DNA of 64,000 nucleotides from RUG695 sp050943135 (GTDB taxonomy: Bacteria; Planctomycetota; Planctomycetia; Pirellulales; Thermoguttaceae), in assembly GCA_050943135.1 (NCBI GenBank), contig JBMNOP010000004.1:124001-188000 (forward strand). The letters run 5' to 3'. Under the pieces are notes generated by a model that worked only from the letters and a program-made list of their open reading frames with translations, was not told the origin of the DNA and did no database searches. The position numbers were made by a program, and so were the translations under genes. Of this stretch, positions 36,104-45,788 are shown in pieces (the first letter of the stretch is position 1; the number at the start of each line of letters is the position of its first letter).

Positions 36104-36793
36104 TCAGCTGACCTTCTCGACCTGCCAATATTCCAGATCCACCGGAGTACTGCGGCCGAAAATCGTAATAATAACGGTAACGCGACCGGTGATATCATCG
36201 ATCTTTGTTACCTCCCCCTCGATTCCGTCAAAGGAACCTTCTTTGATCTTTACACGGTCACCGATCTTGAACGGGATCTGTACCTTCGGTGCCCCCTCGG
36301 CATTCGACTGCTGGGTCTGAAGAATACGCTGAACCTCGTGCGGAAGCATCGGAACCGGTTTACGAACCCGGGAACCATTGGAGGTGTAATCTCCGGAACC
36401 GGTGAAATCGCCGATGCCGCTCGTCTCTCGAATAAGGAACCAGGTGTCCCGGTTCACTTCCATATTGACGATCAGGTAACCGGGGTAGAGAAGACGGCCG
36501 ACCTCACGCTTTTTACCGCCCTTGACGACCGAAACAATCTCTTCCGGAACTAAAATATCGGTGACATATTCTTCAAGCCCCAGCAGTTTGACTCGTTCGG
36601 CCAAACGACGCTGAATCGACTTTTCACGATTGACCTGGACTTTCAGAATATACCAATCATGCGGGGCGATGACGAAGTCATCTTCCTGCGGAGTGGTTTC
36701 TTGCTGATGGGAGGCGGCTTTCGTCGAGTCGGCCTTCACTTCCTCTCCCGAGGTGAGCTCTTCGCTCTTCTTTTCAGAATCGAAGTCGGCCAT
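36104..36793 (-). CDS. nusG: Transcription termination/antitermination factor NusG
   Basis: NusG binds the RNA polymerase clamp and links it to Rho or the ribosome. The 229 aa protein has a non-conserved acidic N-terminal extension of about 45 residues, then the NGN domain (WYILKVQVNREKSIQRRL, LYPGYLIVNME) and the KOW domain (KIGDRVKIKEGSFDGIEGEV). The extension is the only unusual feature. It follows secE after 4 bp. Confidence 0.96.
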   Translation of the reverse strand: MADFDSEKKSEELTSGEEVKADSTKAASHQQETTPQEDDFVIAPHDWYILKVQVNREKSIQRRLAERVKLLGLEEYVTDILVPEEIVSVVKGGKKREVGRLLYPGYLIVNMEVNRDTWFLIRETSGIGDFTGSGDYTSNGSRVRKPVPMLPHEVQRILQTQQSNAEGAPKVQIPFKIGDRVKIKEGSFDGIEGEVTKIDDITGRVTVIITIFGRSTPVDLEYWQVEKVS

Positions 36794-36797
36794 CGTT

Positions 36798-37235
36798 TTA
36801 CCCTATCCCAATCGATTTCAGGATGATGTCCAGCGCACGGAAAACCATACTGAATATGACGTCATAGCTAAAGACAAGCAGAGTGATGAGCGCCATCACC
36901 ACCAGAACGACGTAGGTCGTCTGTTTGAGCTCTTTGCGCGAGGGCCACGAGACTTTGCGCATTTCGGCCTCTACCGAGATCAGAAACTCGGCAAAGGATG
37001 GAATATGAATCACGCGGAACGAGATCCAGCAACCGACCAGAAAGAACACCCCCGCGACAATCGCGCTGGTGCGAAGATCGGCGTAGAGATTTTCGCGATA
37101 CGTCGCCCAAGCACCAGCCAGGAAAAGCACGGCAAGGCCGAAAAAAGTCGACCGTCGGGCAATCTTACCCAGCGAGGGCTTGTACTGCTTCCCGCTAAAG
37201 AGCGTTTTGATACCCGTCGCGATTACTCCAGCCAT
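36798..37235 (-). CDS. secE: Preprotein translocase subunit SecE
   Basis: SecE stabilises SecY. At 145 aa this is the longer, three-span form: hydrophobic spans near residues 30-45, 57-75 and 107-130, with the conserved amphipathic FLISVEAEMRKVSWPSRKEL preceding the last one. It follows tRNA-Trp after a 47 bp gap. Confidence 0.93.
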   Translation of the reverse strand: MAGVIATGIKTLFSGKQYKPSLGKIARRSTFFGLAVLFLAGAWATYRENLYADLRTSAIVAGVFFLVGCWISFRVIHIPSFAEFLISVEAEMRKVSWPSRKELKQTTYVVLVVMALITLLVFSYDVIFSMVFRALDIILKSIGIG

Positions 37236-37281
37236 ATCGGCCTCCTTAAAGCCGGTTAAGATAGCAATATTTACCTAGAAA

Positions 37282-37352
37282 CAGGGGAGGAGGGAATCGA
37301 ACCCCCACCAGCGGTTTTGGAGACCGCAGTTCTACCACTAAACTACTCCCCT
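37282..37352 (-). tRNA. trnW: tRNA-Trp (CCA)
   Basis: Acceptor strands AGGGGAG and CTCCCCT pair at 37346-37352 and 37283-37289, with discriminator G. The anticodon loop CTCCAAA gives anticodon CCA. T arm reads GGGGGTTCGATTCCC. CCA is not encoded. It lies between tuf and secE, a common position. Confidence 0.95.
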
Positions 37353-37358
37353 GGACGA

Positions 37359-37379
37359 GTATGCCGGTTGGCGGCATAC
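37359..37379 (-). other. Hairpin between tuf and tRNA-Trp
   Basis: GTATGCCG (37359-37366) pairs with CGGCATAC (37372-37379) around a five-base loop, without a T run. It sits between the tuf stop and tRNA-Trp and is more likely an RNA processing or stability element than a terminator. Confidence 0.4.
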
Positions 37380-37395
37380 CGTCTGGGTGATCCAC

Positions 37396-38586
<1,191 letters not shown>

Positions 38587-38669
38587 TTTCAGTAATCTCC
38601 TGGGTTAAGGCAATCGGGGTGATCCTTGAAATACTACTCGATTATAACTCTCTGCGAAACGATAAAAAA

Positions 38670-38742
<73 letters not shown>

Positions 38743-38914
38743 TTATCGTTTAACGGAAAGCAAAACCGCCAGCTGGACGATCACCCCTTGTCCGGCCCAG
38801 CGGTACGCTAATCACCGCAACGAGCGGCGGATTTCGCACAGAATGCGGAAGCGGCGATAACCGCTTCCCCGGCCTCCTGATATGCCGGACTGGATGTCGA
38901 TTCCGTTCATCCTA

Positions 38915-38985
38915 AGCGGGTGAAGGGAATCGAACCCTCGTTTTCAGCTTGGAAGGCTGTGGCTCTACCATTGAGCTACACCCGC
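38915..38985 (-). tRNA. trnG: tRNA-Gly (TCC)
   Basis: Acceptor GCGGGTG/CACCCGC. The anticodon loop CTTCCAA gives anticodon TCC. T arm has GGGTTCGATTCCC. Confidence 0.95.
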
Positions 38986-38998
38986 AGCAAATTTGGAG

Positions 38999-39080
38999 TG
39001 GGGGAAGGAGGATTCGAACCTCCGAAGTCGTTGACAACAGATTTACAGTCTGCCCCCTTTGACCGCTCGGGAATTCCCCC
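38999..39080 (-). tRNA. trnY: tRNA-Tyr (GTA)
   Basis: Acceptor GGGGGAA/TTCCCCC. The anticodon loop CTGTAAA gives anticodon GTA. A long variable arm is present, as expected for bacterial tRNA-Tyr (82 nt). Discriminator A. Confidence 0.95.
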
Positions 39081-39124
39081 AAACTATGCAAGTAACTGAA
39101 TTTCAATGTTCTCTGTTCCGACAG

Positions 39125-39197
39125 AGCTAGTGGGGGGACTTGAACCCTCAACCTGTTGATTACAAATCAACTGCTCTGCCAATTGAGCTACACTAGC
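39125..39197 (-). tRNA. trnT: tRNA-Thr (TGT)
   Basis: Acceptor GCTAGTG/CACTAGC. The anticodon loop TTTGTAA gives anticodon TGT. First gene of the thr-tyr-gly-thr-tuf array, the same order as thrU-tyrU-glyT-thrT-tufB of E. coli. Confidence 0.95.
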
Positions 39198-39282
39198 GAA
39201 ACCGCACCGAGTCTGACGGCACTACCGACGGAAACCGAAGGGTACAATAGGGTCAACCCCGGGCTTTGAGGCAATTTCGCAT

Positions 39283-39310
39283 AGTATAGAGGTAAAGCTT
39301 ATTCGGTCAA
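39283..39310 (-). promoter_or_regulatory. Sigma-70 promoter for tRNA-tuf operon
   Basis: On the minus strand TTGACC, 16-base spacer, TATACT. Predicted start about 80 bases before tRNA-Thr(TGT). Both hexamers are close to consensus, fitting a strong stable-RNA promoter. The rest of the 281-bp gap 39198-39478 holds nothing else recognisable. Confidence 0.65.
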
Positions 39311-39478
39311 TCCCCCCCGAGAACCTACCTTGAAGGGGAAACCGGCCCGAGAAAACCGGTTGCCGCTTCGCATATGTTACAGAAATCAACAGGTTCAACA
39401 AGGGGGGAATCGGGGTTTTATTTCACGGTTTTTCGCGGGATGTCCCCGCGACGAAGAAGAAACAAATCGGTCGAAAAC

Positions 39479-40447
39479 TTACCAGCGCGGGGCTCTCTTT
39501 TCGAGAAACGCGGCGACGCCCTCCCGGGCCGCAGGTCCGTTCCAACTCTCCCAATGTCGCAAAAGTCCGTCGGTAATCTCGTCGACCGTCGGGGCCCCGG
39601 CGCCGCCCATGAGGCGCTTCGTCTGCCGAATTTGTTCGGGAGCCCCGGCCAACACCCCTTCGACGACGCCGGAGATGGTTCGATCTGCCACGCCTTGTTC
39701 GGCGAGAGCACCTTTTGGTAGGGGAAGATCGACCAGCCCGAGTCGCAACGCTTCGGTAAAGGGAACCGGCTCCCCGGTCAGCAGGTAAGGATAGAGGGCG
39801 GCCGTCGACGTTCGACGGGTCAAGAAAGGATGCAGAAGGGTCGGGAGAAGTCCCCGACGGCACTCCGGAAACCCGATCTGCAGATCCGGCTCGGCCAGGG
39901 CGATGTCACAGACCACGAGGATCCCCCCGCCGCCGCCGAGGGCGGCGCCGCGTGCGAGGCCGACCACGACTTGCGGGAGCGAACCTACGCGATAGAGGAC
40001 TTCAGTCACCAGACGCGGCATCCAAAAAGATTTCGGAATAAGGAGGGTCTTTCCCCCCCCTCCCTGCGGAAAAACATCGAGGAGCGTTTTCGGAAGCCGC
40101 CCCCCCAGGAACTCCTCCGCCTCGATTCGGTCGAGCTCGACCGGAACCCCGTCGACGGCCTGACTTAGGTCAAGTCCCGAGCAAAAGTGGGTCCCGACCC
40201 CGCCAATCAGGAGAACGCGCAGATCGGTCCGTTCTTTTAGATCAGCCAGTCGACGGCAGAGAGCTTCCAGAAGGGAAAGCGAAAGCGCGTTGCATCGGCG
40301 CGGTCTGTTGAGGAGGAGACGAGCGGTCACTCCGGACTCTTGATAGAGGAGAGACCCCGCGGTACAAACTTCATCGGCGTAGCGGCCTTGATCATCGCAA
40401 GAAAGGTCTGTTTCCGGCATTCTTCGAGAACCTCGATTCTCCCCCAT
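39479..40447 (-). CDS. Enoyl-CoA hydratase/isomerase (crotonase) family protein
   Basis: Crotonase-fold protein of about 322 aa. Oxyanion-hole segments are present: THFCSGLDLS (first) and ARGAALGGGGGILVVCD (second), with the Glu-bearing GFPECRRGLLP. A glycine- and proline-containing insert of about 40 residues (FPQGGGGKTLLIP region) lies between them, unlike typical 260 aa family members. The substrate acyl-CoA is unknown. The start is my choice: ATG at 40447 has AGGG upstream; other in-frame ATGs are at 40486 and 40420. Confidence 0.75.
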   Translation of the reverse strand: MGENRGSRRMPETDLSCDDQGRYADEVCTAGSLLYQESGVTARLLLNRPRRCNALSLSLLEALCRRLADLKERTDLRVLLIGGVGTHFCSGLDLSQAVDGVPVELDRIEAEEFLGGRLPKTLLDVFPQGGGGKTLLIPKSFWMPRLVTEVLYRVGSLPQVVVGLARGAALGGGGGILVVCDIALAEPDLQIGFPECRRGLLPTLLHPFLTRRTSTAALYPYLLTGEPVPFTEALRLGLVDLPLPKGALAEQGVADRTISGVVEGVLAGAPEQIRQTKRLMGGAGAPTVDEITDGLLRHWESWNGPAAREGVAAFLEKRAPRW

Positions 40448-40564
40448 CAAAAGTATCCCTCGCCCGTACGCCAAGGCGCTTTGCATCTGATTTTAGAAAA
40501 AACTTTCTAAAGCGCAATAATTTCTCTGTTATTTTTATGCCGTTTGGGTAAAATGGAGCCTATA

Positions 40565-40593
40565 TTGAACTTTGTCGTATAATGCGGTATTAT
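40565..40593 (+). promoter_or_regulatory. Sigma-70 promoter with overlapping palindrome
   Basis: TTGAAC at 40565-40570, 17-base spacer, TATTAT at 40588-40593, upstream of the exported thioredoxin-like protein gene. The region 40580-40602 is a near-palindrome with TAATGC and GCATTA as outer arms, covering the -10 box, so an operator is possible. A second TATAAT occurs at 40578-40583. Confidence 0.5.
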
Positions 40594-40626
40594 GCGGCAT
40601 TACGCAACATTAAGGAAGAGGTAAAC

Positions 40627-42828
40627 ATGTCTAAACTAACAAATTTCCTTTTCGGCGGAGTCGCAGCGTTCTTCATGTGTGCGGGGCTGGCCACGGCCCA
40701 AGATGCCGGGGAACTCGCCGATGAGATGAGCGATCTTACCGTACTCGAAGAACCTTCGCAAGGCGAAGCGCCCGAAACGCTCGACCTCACCATCCCCGAA
40801 AACGCCACACCGGCAGAACTGCTCAATTTTGTCCAGGGAATCGAACAGCGTCTTCCGCAGCCGCAAACCGAGGAGGAAATGGCCGACTTGGTCCGCAAAA
40901 TCTCCTCGGTCTACAAAGAAATTGCCGACCGCGTCCTGGCCGATGAATCCGCGACCGATGACGAGCGCCGTCAGGCAACCGAGCTGAAAGTCGTCGCTTA
41001 CACCGTCGGAGCCCAAATGGGGGAAGAGGGCGCGGCCGAAGAGCTTGATGCGATGATCACCAACCTGATCGCGTCTGCCAAAACCGACGAAGAAAAGATC
41101 CAGGCCTATCAGGTCAAACTCCAGGCCATCGCCGCCGCGCAGGCCGACCCCACCGCCCTGGATCGAGTCGGTGACCTGGCCGATGAGATCCTCGCCAACA
41201 AAGAGTCCGAAGAGCTTCAGGCTTTCGGTTTAGAGATGAAAGCTCAGGAGGCGTTCACGCGCGGCCGACTCGAAGAGAGCGCAATCGCGGATTTCGTCGA
41301 TTTCCTCAACGGTTACCTGGCTGACTCCGAAATCAGCCAGCGGGCTCGTGAAAAGGCGCAGGAAATCAAACTTGCCTCGCTGCTGATGCTCTCGCAGTCC
41401 GAAGATGGAAACGACGATGAGGTTGACGCGTATTTCGACGAAATTGTTGCCGGACCCCTCTCTCCCGAAAGCCGTCAGGCCGTCTATCAGATGCGCGTTC
41501 AGGCGATGATGGCCGCTGGATCTCCCGGACCGGGCGAACCCGTAGGGATGTCCCCCGAGAAGATCGCCAAGCTCGACGCGATTGCCGAAAAACTCCTTGC
41601 GGAAGAATCCGAAGATCTCCACTCGATGGGTTACGCCATCAAGTCCACAAACTTGGTTCAGAGGGCTCAGGAAGACCCGGCCAATCTCGACGCACTCTTT
41701 GCGTTTGCAGATCAAAAACTCGCCGACAACCCTTCCGAGACACTGAAAAAGCAGATGATCGGCCTCAAAATTCAGGGACACATGATCAAGGTTCAGGAAG
41801 ATTCCGCCGCTGCCAAAGAGATGCTCGCCTTCCTCGATGAGCAACTGGCCGGGGAACTCAACGAAGAGACACAAACCCGTCTGGCGACCGTGAAACTTCA
41901 GGTTCTGATGATGCAGATGCAGACCGACGCTTCCTATGCCGACGAACTCGAAAAGACCCTCAACGAGATGAAAGATCACGAAGAACTTGAACGGGTTGTT
42001 CAGACCGGTTGGGGCGCCCTCTACGTCGGGCAAATCCGCAACATCGCCGAGAACGGCGGAACCATTGACGATTTCAACGCGGTATTCGAGCAGATCAAGG
42101 CGAAAATGAATGAAATGCCGATCCTCGGGTTCCTTGTCGGGAACATTCAGTCGACCATCGACGAAATCGGCAGGAAGAACGGCGACGATGAACTCTCCGA
42201 TCGCGTTTTGGAGGAACTGATCGCCGCGGCCAACGAATCGGAACACCCAATCGCCCCCCAGGTCGCTACGAGCCTGCAGAGTATCCTTGATCTTTCGCGG
42301 CTCCAAGGCAGCGCAATCGTCATCGAAGGAGTACAACTCGGCGAGGACCAAAACAAGTTCTCCACGAACGATCTCAGCGGGAAATATTTCCTGATCGATA
42401 TCTGGTCGGCCAAAGACCGGGGTTATTTCGAGTTGCTTGAAGATCTGAGCGCCCTCCGCAAAGATTTCGGCCCGAAGGGGTTCGAAATCGTCGGTATCAA
42501 CACCGACGAGGGCACCGACGAGATTACCCGTGCCATCGATGTTCTCGAAATGAACTGGCCGGTCCTCTCGACGGTCCTTTCCGAAGCCGCCGGGTTCGAA
42601 GTACTTCCCGAAGCGCTCGCCGCCCTTCCCCCCGGCATCAAAGTGCTGGCTGGGCCCGACGGTACGGTCGAGATCATCGACGATCTTGACAATATCCGTG
42701 CCTACCTTACCGAAAAGCTTGGCAAACCGGAAAGTGCCGAGGCCGACGAAAGCGCCGAATCGAGCGATGAGGATGAGGCGGAAACAACCACCGAGACGAC
42801 TGAAACTCCCGAGGGAGAGCAAGAGTAA
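40627..42828 (+). CDS. Exported helical-repeat protein with CxxC-less thioredoxin-like domain
   Basis: A 733 aa protein. A signal peptide (MSKLTNFLFGGVAAFFM, cleavage after ATA) directs export. Residues about 60-560 are Glu/Ala-rich helical repeats, roughly 70 residues each, probably a TPR-like solenoid. Residues about 575-700 form a TlpA/redoxin-like domain (FLIDIWSAKDRGYFELLEDL, FGPKGFEIVGINTDEG, VLAGPDGTV), but the active-site WCxxC is replaced by WSAKDRG, so thiol redox is not possible there. The tail is acidic. GGAAGAGG lies before the ATG, which is why I chose 40627. An envelope scaffold or adaptor role is inference. Confidence 0.75.
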   Translation: MSKLTNFLFGGVAAFFMCAGLATAQDAGELADEMSDLTVLEEPSQGEAPETLDLTIPENATPAELLNFVQGIEQRLPQPQTEEEMADLVRKISSVYKEIADRVLADESATDDERRQATELKVVAYTVGAQMGEEGAAEELDAMITNLIASAKTDEEKIQAYQVKLQAIAAAQADPTALDRVGDLADEILANKESEELQAFGLEMKAQEAFTRGRLEESAIADFVDFLNGYLADSEISQRAREKAQEIKLASLLMLSQSEDGNDDEVDAYFDEIVAGPLSPESRQAVYQMRVQAMMAAGSPGPGEPVGMSPEKIAKLDAIAEKLLAEESEDLHSMGYAIKSTNLVQRAQEDPANLDALFAFADQKLADNPSETLKKQMIGLKIQGHMIKVQEDSAAAKEMLAFLDEQLAGELNEETQTRLATVKLQVLMMQMQTDASYADELEKTLNEMKDHEELERVVQTGWGALYVGQIRNIAENGGTIDDFNAVFEQIKAKMNEMPILGFLVGNIQSTIDEIGRKNGDDELSDRVLEELIAAANESEHPIAPQVATSLQSILDLSRLQGSAIVIEGVQLGEDQNKFSTNDLSGKYFLIDIWSAKDRGYFELLEDLSALRKDFGPKGFEIVGINTDEGTDEITRAIDVLEMNWPVLSTVLSEAAGFEVLPEALAALPPGIKVLAGPDGTVEIIDDLDNIRAYLTEKLGKPESAEADESAESSDEDEAETTTETTETPEGEQE

Positions 42829-42852
42829 ACTTCAAACAAGGGATGATTTCCG

Positions 42853-43926
42853 ATGCGGCGGGTTTTTGTTACGGGATCGAGCGGGTTTGTCGGCGTCCAG
42901 CTGGTCAAACGGCTTCGTGAAGCGGGCGTTTTCGTCCGCTGTCTCGTCAGAAAAACATCGCGGCGCACGCCACTGGAAGCTTTGGATGTCGAGTTCATCG
43001 AAGGAGACGTGCGCGACATCAGTTCGCTCCGGCGTGGTGTCGAGGGGGTTGATGCGGTTTTCCATATCGCCGGTGTGATCAGTGCCAACACACCCGAAGC
43101 CTTTATGGATGTCAACCGGTATGGCTGCCGTAACATTGCCGAGACGATCGCCTCCCTGCCCGAACCGAAACCTGTTTTGATTTCGCTCTCGTCGCAGGCT
43201 GCGGCGGGTGCCGGGCATTGTATCCCCAAAACGGAACGTCGGGGGGGCCCAAAATACCGTCCACTCGTCGAAAGCGACGAGCCGGTTCCCTTCTCCCCAT
43301 ATGGAAAGAGCAAGCTGGCGGGGGAAGAAGAACTCCGCCGGTTTGCCGGCTCGGTTCCGATCACCATTATCCGTCCGGCCATCGTTTTCGGTGAAGGAGA
43401 TGTTGCAACGCTCCCGCTCTTCCGTATCGCAAAATGTTCCCCTTTCTTTTGGGTTCCGGGTTTCTCCGAATATCCTTTTTCCTACATTTACGTTCAAGAC
43501 CTGGTATCGCTGCTGATCAAGGCGGCGGAATCGGGCGAAAGGCTTCCCGATACCGATTCGGTCGGAGGGGACCTCTCCGGGGAAAGTCCCTTGGCAGGGC
43601 GCGGGATCTACTTTGCCGCCTACCCCGAAAACTTCAAATTCGCCCTCTTTGGAAAGATGCTCGGCAAAGCGGTCGGGCGCAAATGCCTCCCGATCTTCCG
43701 CGTCCCTCCTCTCTCGTTGCTCATCTATGCCGCGGTCGCCGAACGGTTCAAACGCCTCGGGTTCCATGTTATACTCGACTGGGACAAAGCCAGGGAAGCG
43801 CTCGGTGGCCCCTGGATCTGCTCCTCGGAAAAGGCACAAACCCAACTGGATTTCCGACCGACCGCCTCGATCCAGGAAGAGATCCGCCGGACGGCCCGGT
43901 GGTACGTCGAAAATCGGCGGCTCTGA
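42853..43926 (+). CDS. NAD-dependent epimerase/dehydratase (extended SDR)
   Basis: Rossmann protein of 357 aa. The dinucleotide motif GSSGFVG is at residues 8-14, the GDVRD pocket follows, then IAGVIS, the catalytic SLSSQ, and YGKSK with the Tyr and Lys of the active site. C-terminal half has a substrate domain with a membrane-like FRVPPLSLLIYAAV helix, as in proteins related to hopanoid-associated or sterol-type SDRs. Substrate unresolved. It is 24 bp after the preceding gene and likely co-transcribed. Confidence 0.85.
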   Translation: MRRVFVTGSSGFVGVQLVKRLREAGVFVRCLVRKTSRRTPLEALDVEFIEGDVRDISSLRRGVEGVDAVFHIAGVISANTPEAFMDVNRYGCRNIAETIASLPEPKPVLISLSSQAAAGAGHCIPKTERRGGPKYRPLVESDEPVPFSPYGKSKLAGEEELRRFAGSVPITIIRPAIVFGEGDVATLPLFRIAKCSPFFWVPGFSEYPFSYIYVQDLVSLLIKAAESGERLPDTDSVGGDLSGESPLAGRGIYFAAYPENFKFALFGKMLGKAVGRKCLPIFRVPPLSLLIYAAVAERFKRLGFHVILDWDKAREALGGPWICSSEKAQTQLDFRPTASIQEEIRRTARWYVENRRL

Positions 43927-44174
43927 ACGTTTTTTGCCCCTCTTCGATTCGGGCAAAACGGCGCCTTTCCCTCCGAATCACCTCTGATTCCGAATCTGTC
44001 CGACGCAAAATAGCACCCGGGGAGCAAATTTCCCGAAATTTTTCTGTTTCCGCCAAAAACGGTCTGGTCAACCACGTCGAAAAAGTGTAACCTCCCCTGC
44101 TTTCCATTTCGGGGATTTTCCGTGCCGAAAAGGCTTCGGCCGTTCCGAAACCCGCCAGTAGGACGAAAACCATT

Positions 44175-45689
44175 ATGATCGGTGATTGTTTAAAGGGGAT
44201 TCTTTTTACGACTTTTTTGGGATTCGCTTTTTTGGGAATTGCCACCGTTATTCCCGATCCGGTTTGGGATCAGGTGCCGCCAAGGGTTGTACCCGTCAGA
44301 ACCTATCTGGCCGACCGGGGCGTTATCAACGAAAAATACGCTTCGGCGCCGACTTCGTCGTCTTCGGTAGCCGAAGAGCCCAGGCCAAATGAGCCGACGG
44401 CTGCTCCCGCATCGCGAGAGCGTGCCGGAGAAGGGGCCGACATGGTCTGTTCCGACGGTGTCTGCCGTCTGGAAGACCGCGAAACGAAACAGGCTTCCGG
44501 ACAGGAAATGCCGAATTTTATCCCACTGGCCTCCGTCGACTCCCGCGAAGAGATCCCGACCGGGCCGGTCCGTAACGAGATGCCGGAACCGAACCGATTT
44601 CCCACGGATAAAACCGACTTTTTCGTTCCTCGCAACGAGTCGGCCTTTGTCCCGGAACAGGGACCGGCCGACCCCGGATTCGGTGACACGCTCCCTGAAC
44701 TCGGTTTTGGAGAAGAACCGTTCCCGGAAGAAGATTTCCCCATTCCGAACCAAACCGAATCCTCGGTGGTTCGGGGCGCCGCGCAGGAACCGCCCACACA
44801 GACATTCTCGAGCAACGACTCCTCGTACCGAAAAAGCTCTCCTTTCAAGTCGGTTAACCACTACGAGCAAGACAAAGCTCCGCAGTCGACCTCAATCGCC
44901 CCGAACGCCGATCACCCGAACAAGTCTGCCGTGGCCCCGAAAGCGCTCGATCCGTCGGTTCACGAACAAATCGTCTCCTTGGTCAACAGGGGTGAGGGTC
45001 CCGGCGCCATTTCGGCATCGTTTCTCGGTCTGAACCGTATTCTCGAAGAACATGGAGATGAACTGACGGAGGAAGACCGAGGACTTCTGAACAACGCGCT
45101 CGACCGAATGGCGTATCGCGTTTTCTATCAACCGGGAGAAAATGTCCTCTGGGAAGAATACACCCCCGGTCCGCGAGAGACGCTCGGTACGGTTGCTGCG
45201 CAGTATAGAGTCACCCCGGAATTTCTCGCCGCGATCAACGCGCTCCGCTTAAAAAGCGATGACCCCTTCCCGGACGGGCAAAAACTCAAGGTGGTGGAAG
45301 GTCCGGTTTCGGCCGATGTCTCGTTCTCGAAAATGGAACTCCTTCTGAAATTCAACGGACTTTATGCCGGAAGGTTCAAGATGGGGTGTGCTCGGCGGGC
45401 CGAACAGGTTCGCGGTGAATTCCCCGTGGTCCGTAAGATCAAAAACCCCGAGTACAACGGGCCACTCGACGACGGGAGTATCGGTCGGATTGCCGGGGGT
45501 GATACCCGTAACCCACTCGGTTCGTACTGGATCGAGCTGGAAGGGGGCCTCGGCCTACAGGGAACCAATCGCGAAGATCGTGTCGGTCGGAAGACCGCTG
45601 CGGTCGGCGGGCTGATCTTCTCGAACAAAGATATTACCCATTTGAACATCCTCCTTGCGCAAGGGGCGATTGTAAGGGTTATCGACTGA
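44175..45689 (+). CDS. LysM and YkuD-like (L,D-transpeptidase) protein lacking catalytic residues
   Basis: A 504 aa protein. Residues about 7-25 are a hydrophobic anchor or signal segment. Then come a long disordered Pro/Ser/Glu-rich region (about 50-270), a helical segment, a LysM-type repeat at about 328-375 (ETLGTVAAQYRVTPEFLAAIN) and a C-terminal YkuD-like beta domain (KMGCARRAEQVRGEFPVV, NPLGSYWIEL). In active YkuD enzymes the site is HG followed by SxGC[IV]R. Here the equivalents read QGTN at 462 and AAVGGLIF at 475-482, so both His and Cys are replaced. It probably binds glycan without catalysis. The ATG at 44175 has AGGACG about ten bases upstream. Confidence 0.7.
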   Translation: MIGDCLKGILFTTFLGFAFLGIATVIPDPVWDQVPPRVVPVRTYLADRGVINEKYASAPTSSSSVAEEPRPNEPTAAPASRERAGEGADMVCSDGVCRLEDRETKQASGQEMPNFIPLASVDSREEIPTGPVRNEMPEPNRFPTDKTDFFVPRNESAFVPEQGPADPGFGDTLPELGFGEEPFPEEDFPIPNQTESSVVRGAAQEPPTQTFSSNDSSYRKSSPFKSVNHYEQDKAPQSTSIAPNADHPNKSAVAPKALDPSVHEQIVSLVNRGEGPGAISASFLGLNRILEEHGDELTEEDRGLLNNALDRMAYRVFYQPGENVLWEEYTPGPRETLGTVAAQYRVTPEFLAAINALRLKSDDPFPDGQKLKVVEGPVSADVSFSKMELLLKFNGLYAGRFKMGCARRAEQVRGEFPVVRKIKNPEYNGPLDDGSIGRIAGGDTRNPLGSYWIELEGGLGLQGTNREDRVGRKTAAVGGLIFSNKDITHLNILLAQGAIVRVID

Positions 45690-45697
45690 TATCTCAT

Positions 45698-45725
45698 TTT
45701 CCGCAACGTCATCTTATGGTATAAT
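45698..45725 (+). promoter_or_regulatory. Extended -10 promoter for M48 protease gene
   Basis: TGGTATAAT at 45717-45725 forms an extended -10, and TTTCCG at 45698-45703 is a weak -35 with a 16-base spacer. It leaves a leader of about 57 bases before ATG 45789, with GGAGGGG as ribosome site. Confidence 0.55.
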
Positions 45726-45788
45726 CTCTTCCAGGCTGGAGCTACGGTCGTACCGCCGTATGGTCGATTTGTCTGGAGGGGAAACCAT

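Noticed and set aside
41230..42822. 530-codon minus-strand frame opposite the helical-repeat gene
   Set aside because: Shadow of a strongly supported plus-strand gene with signal peptide and ribosome site.
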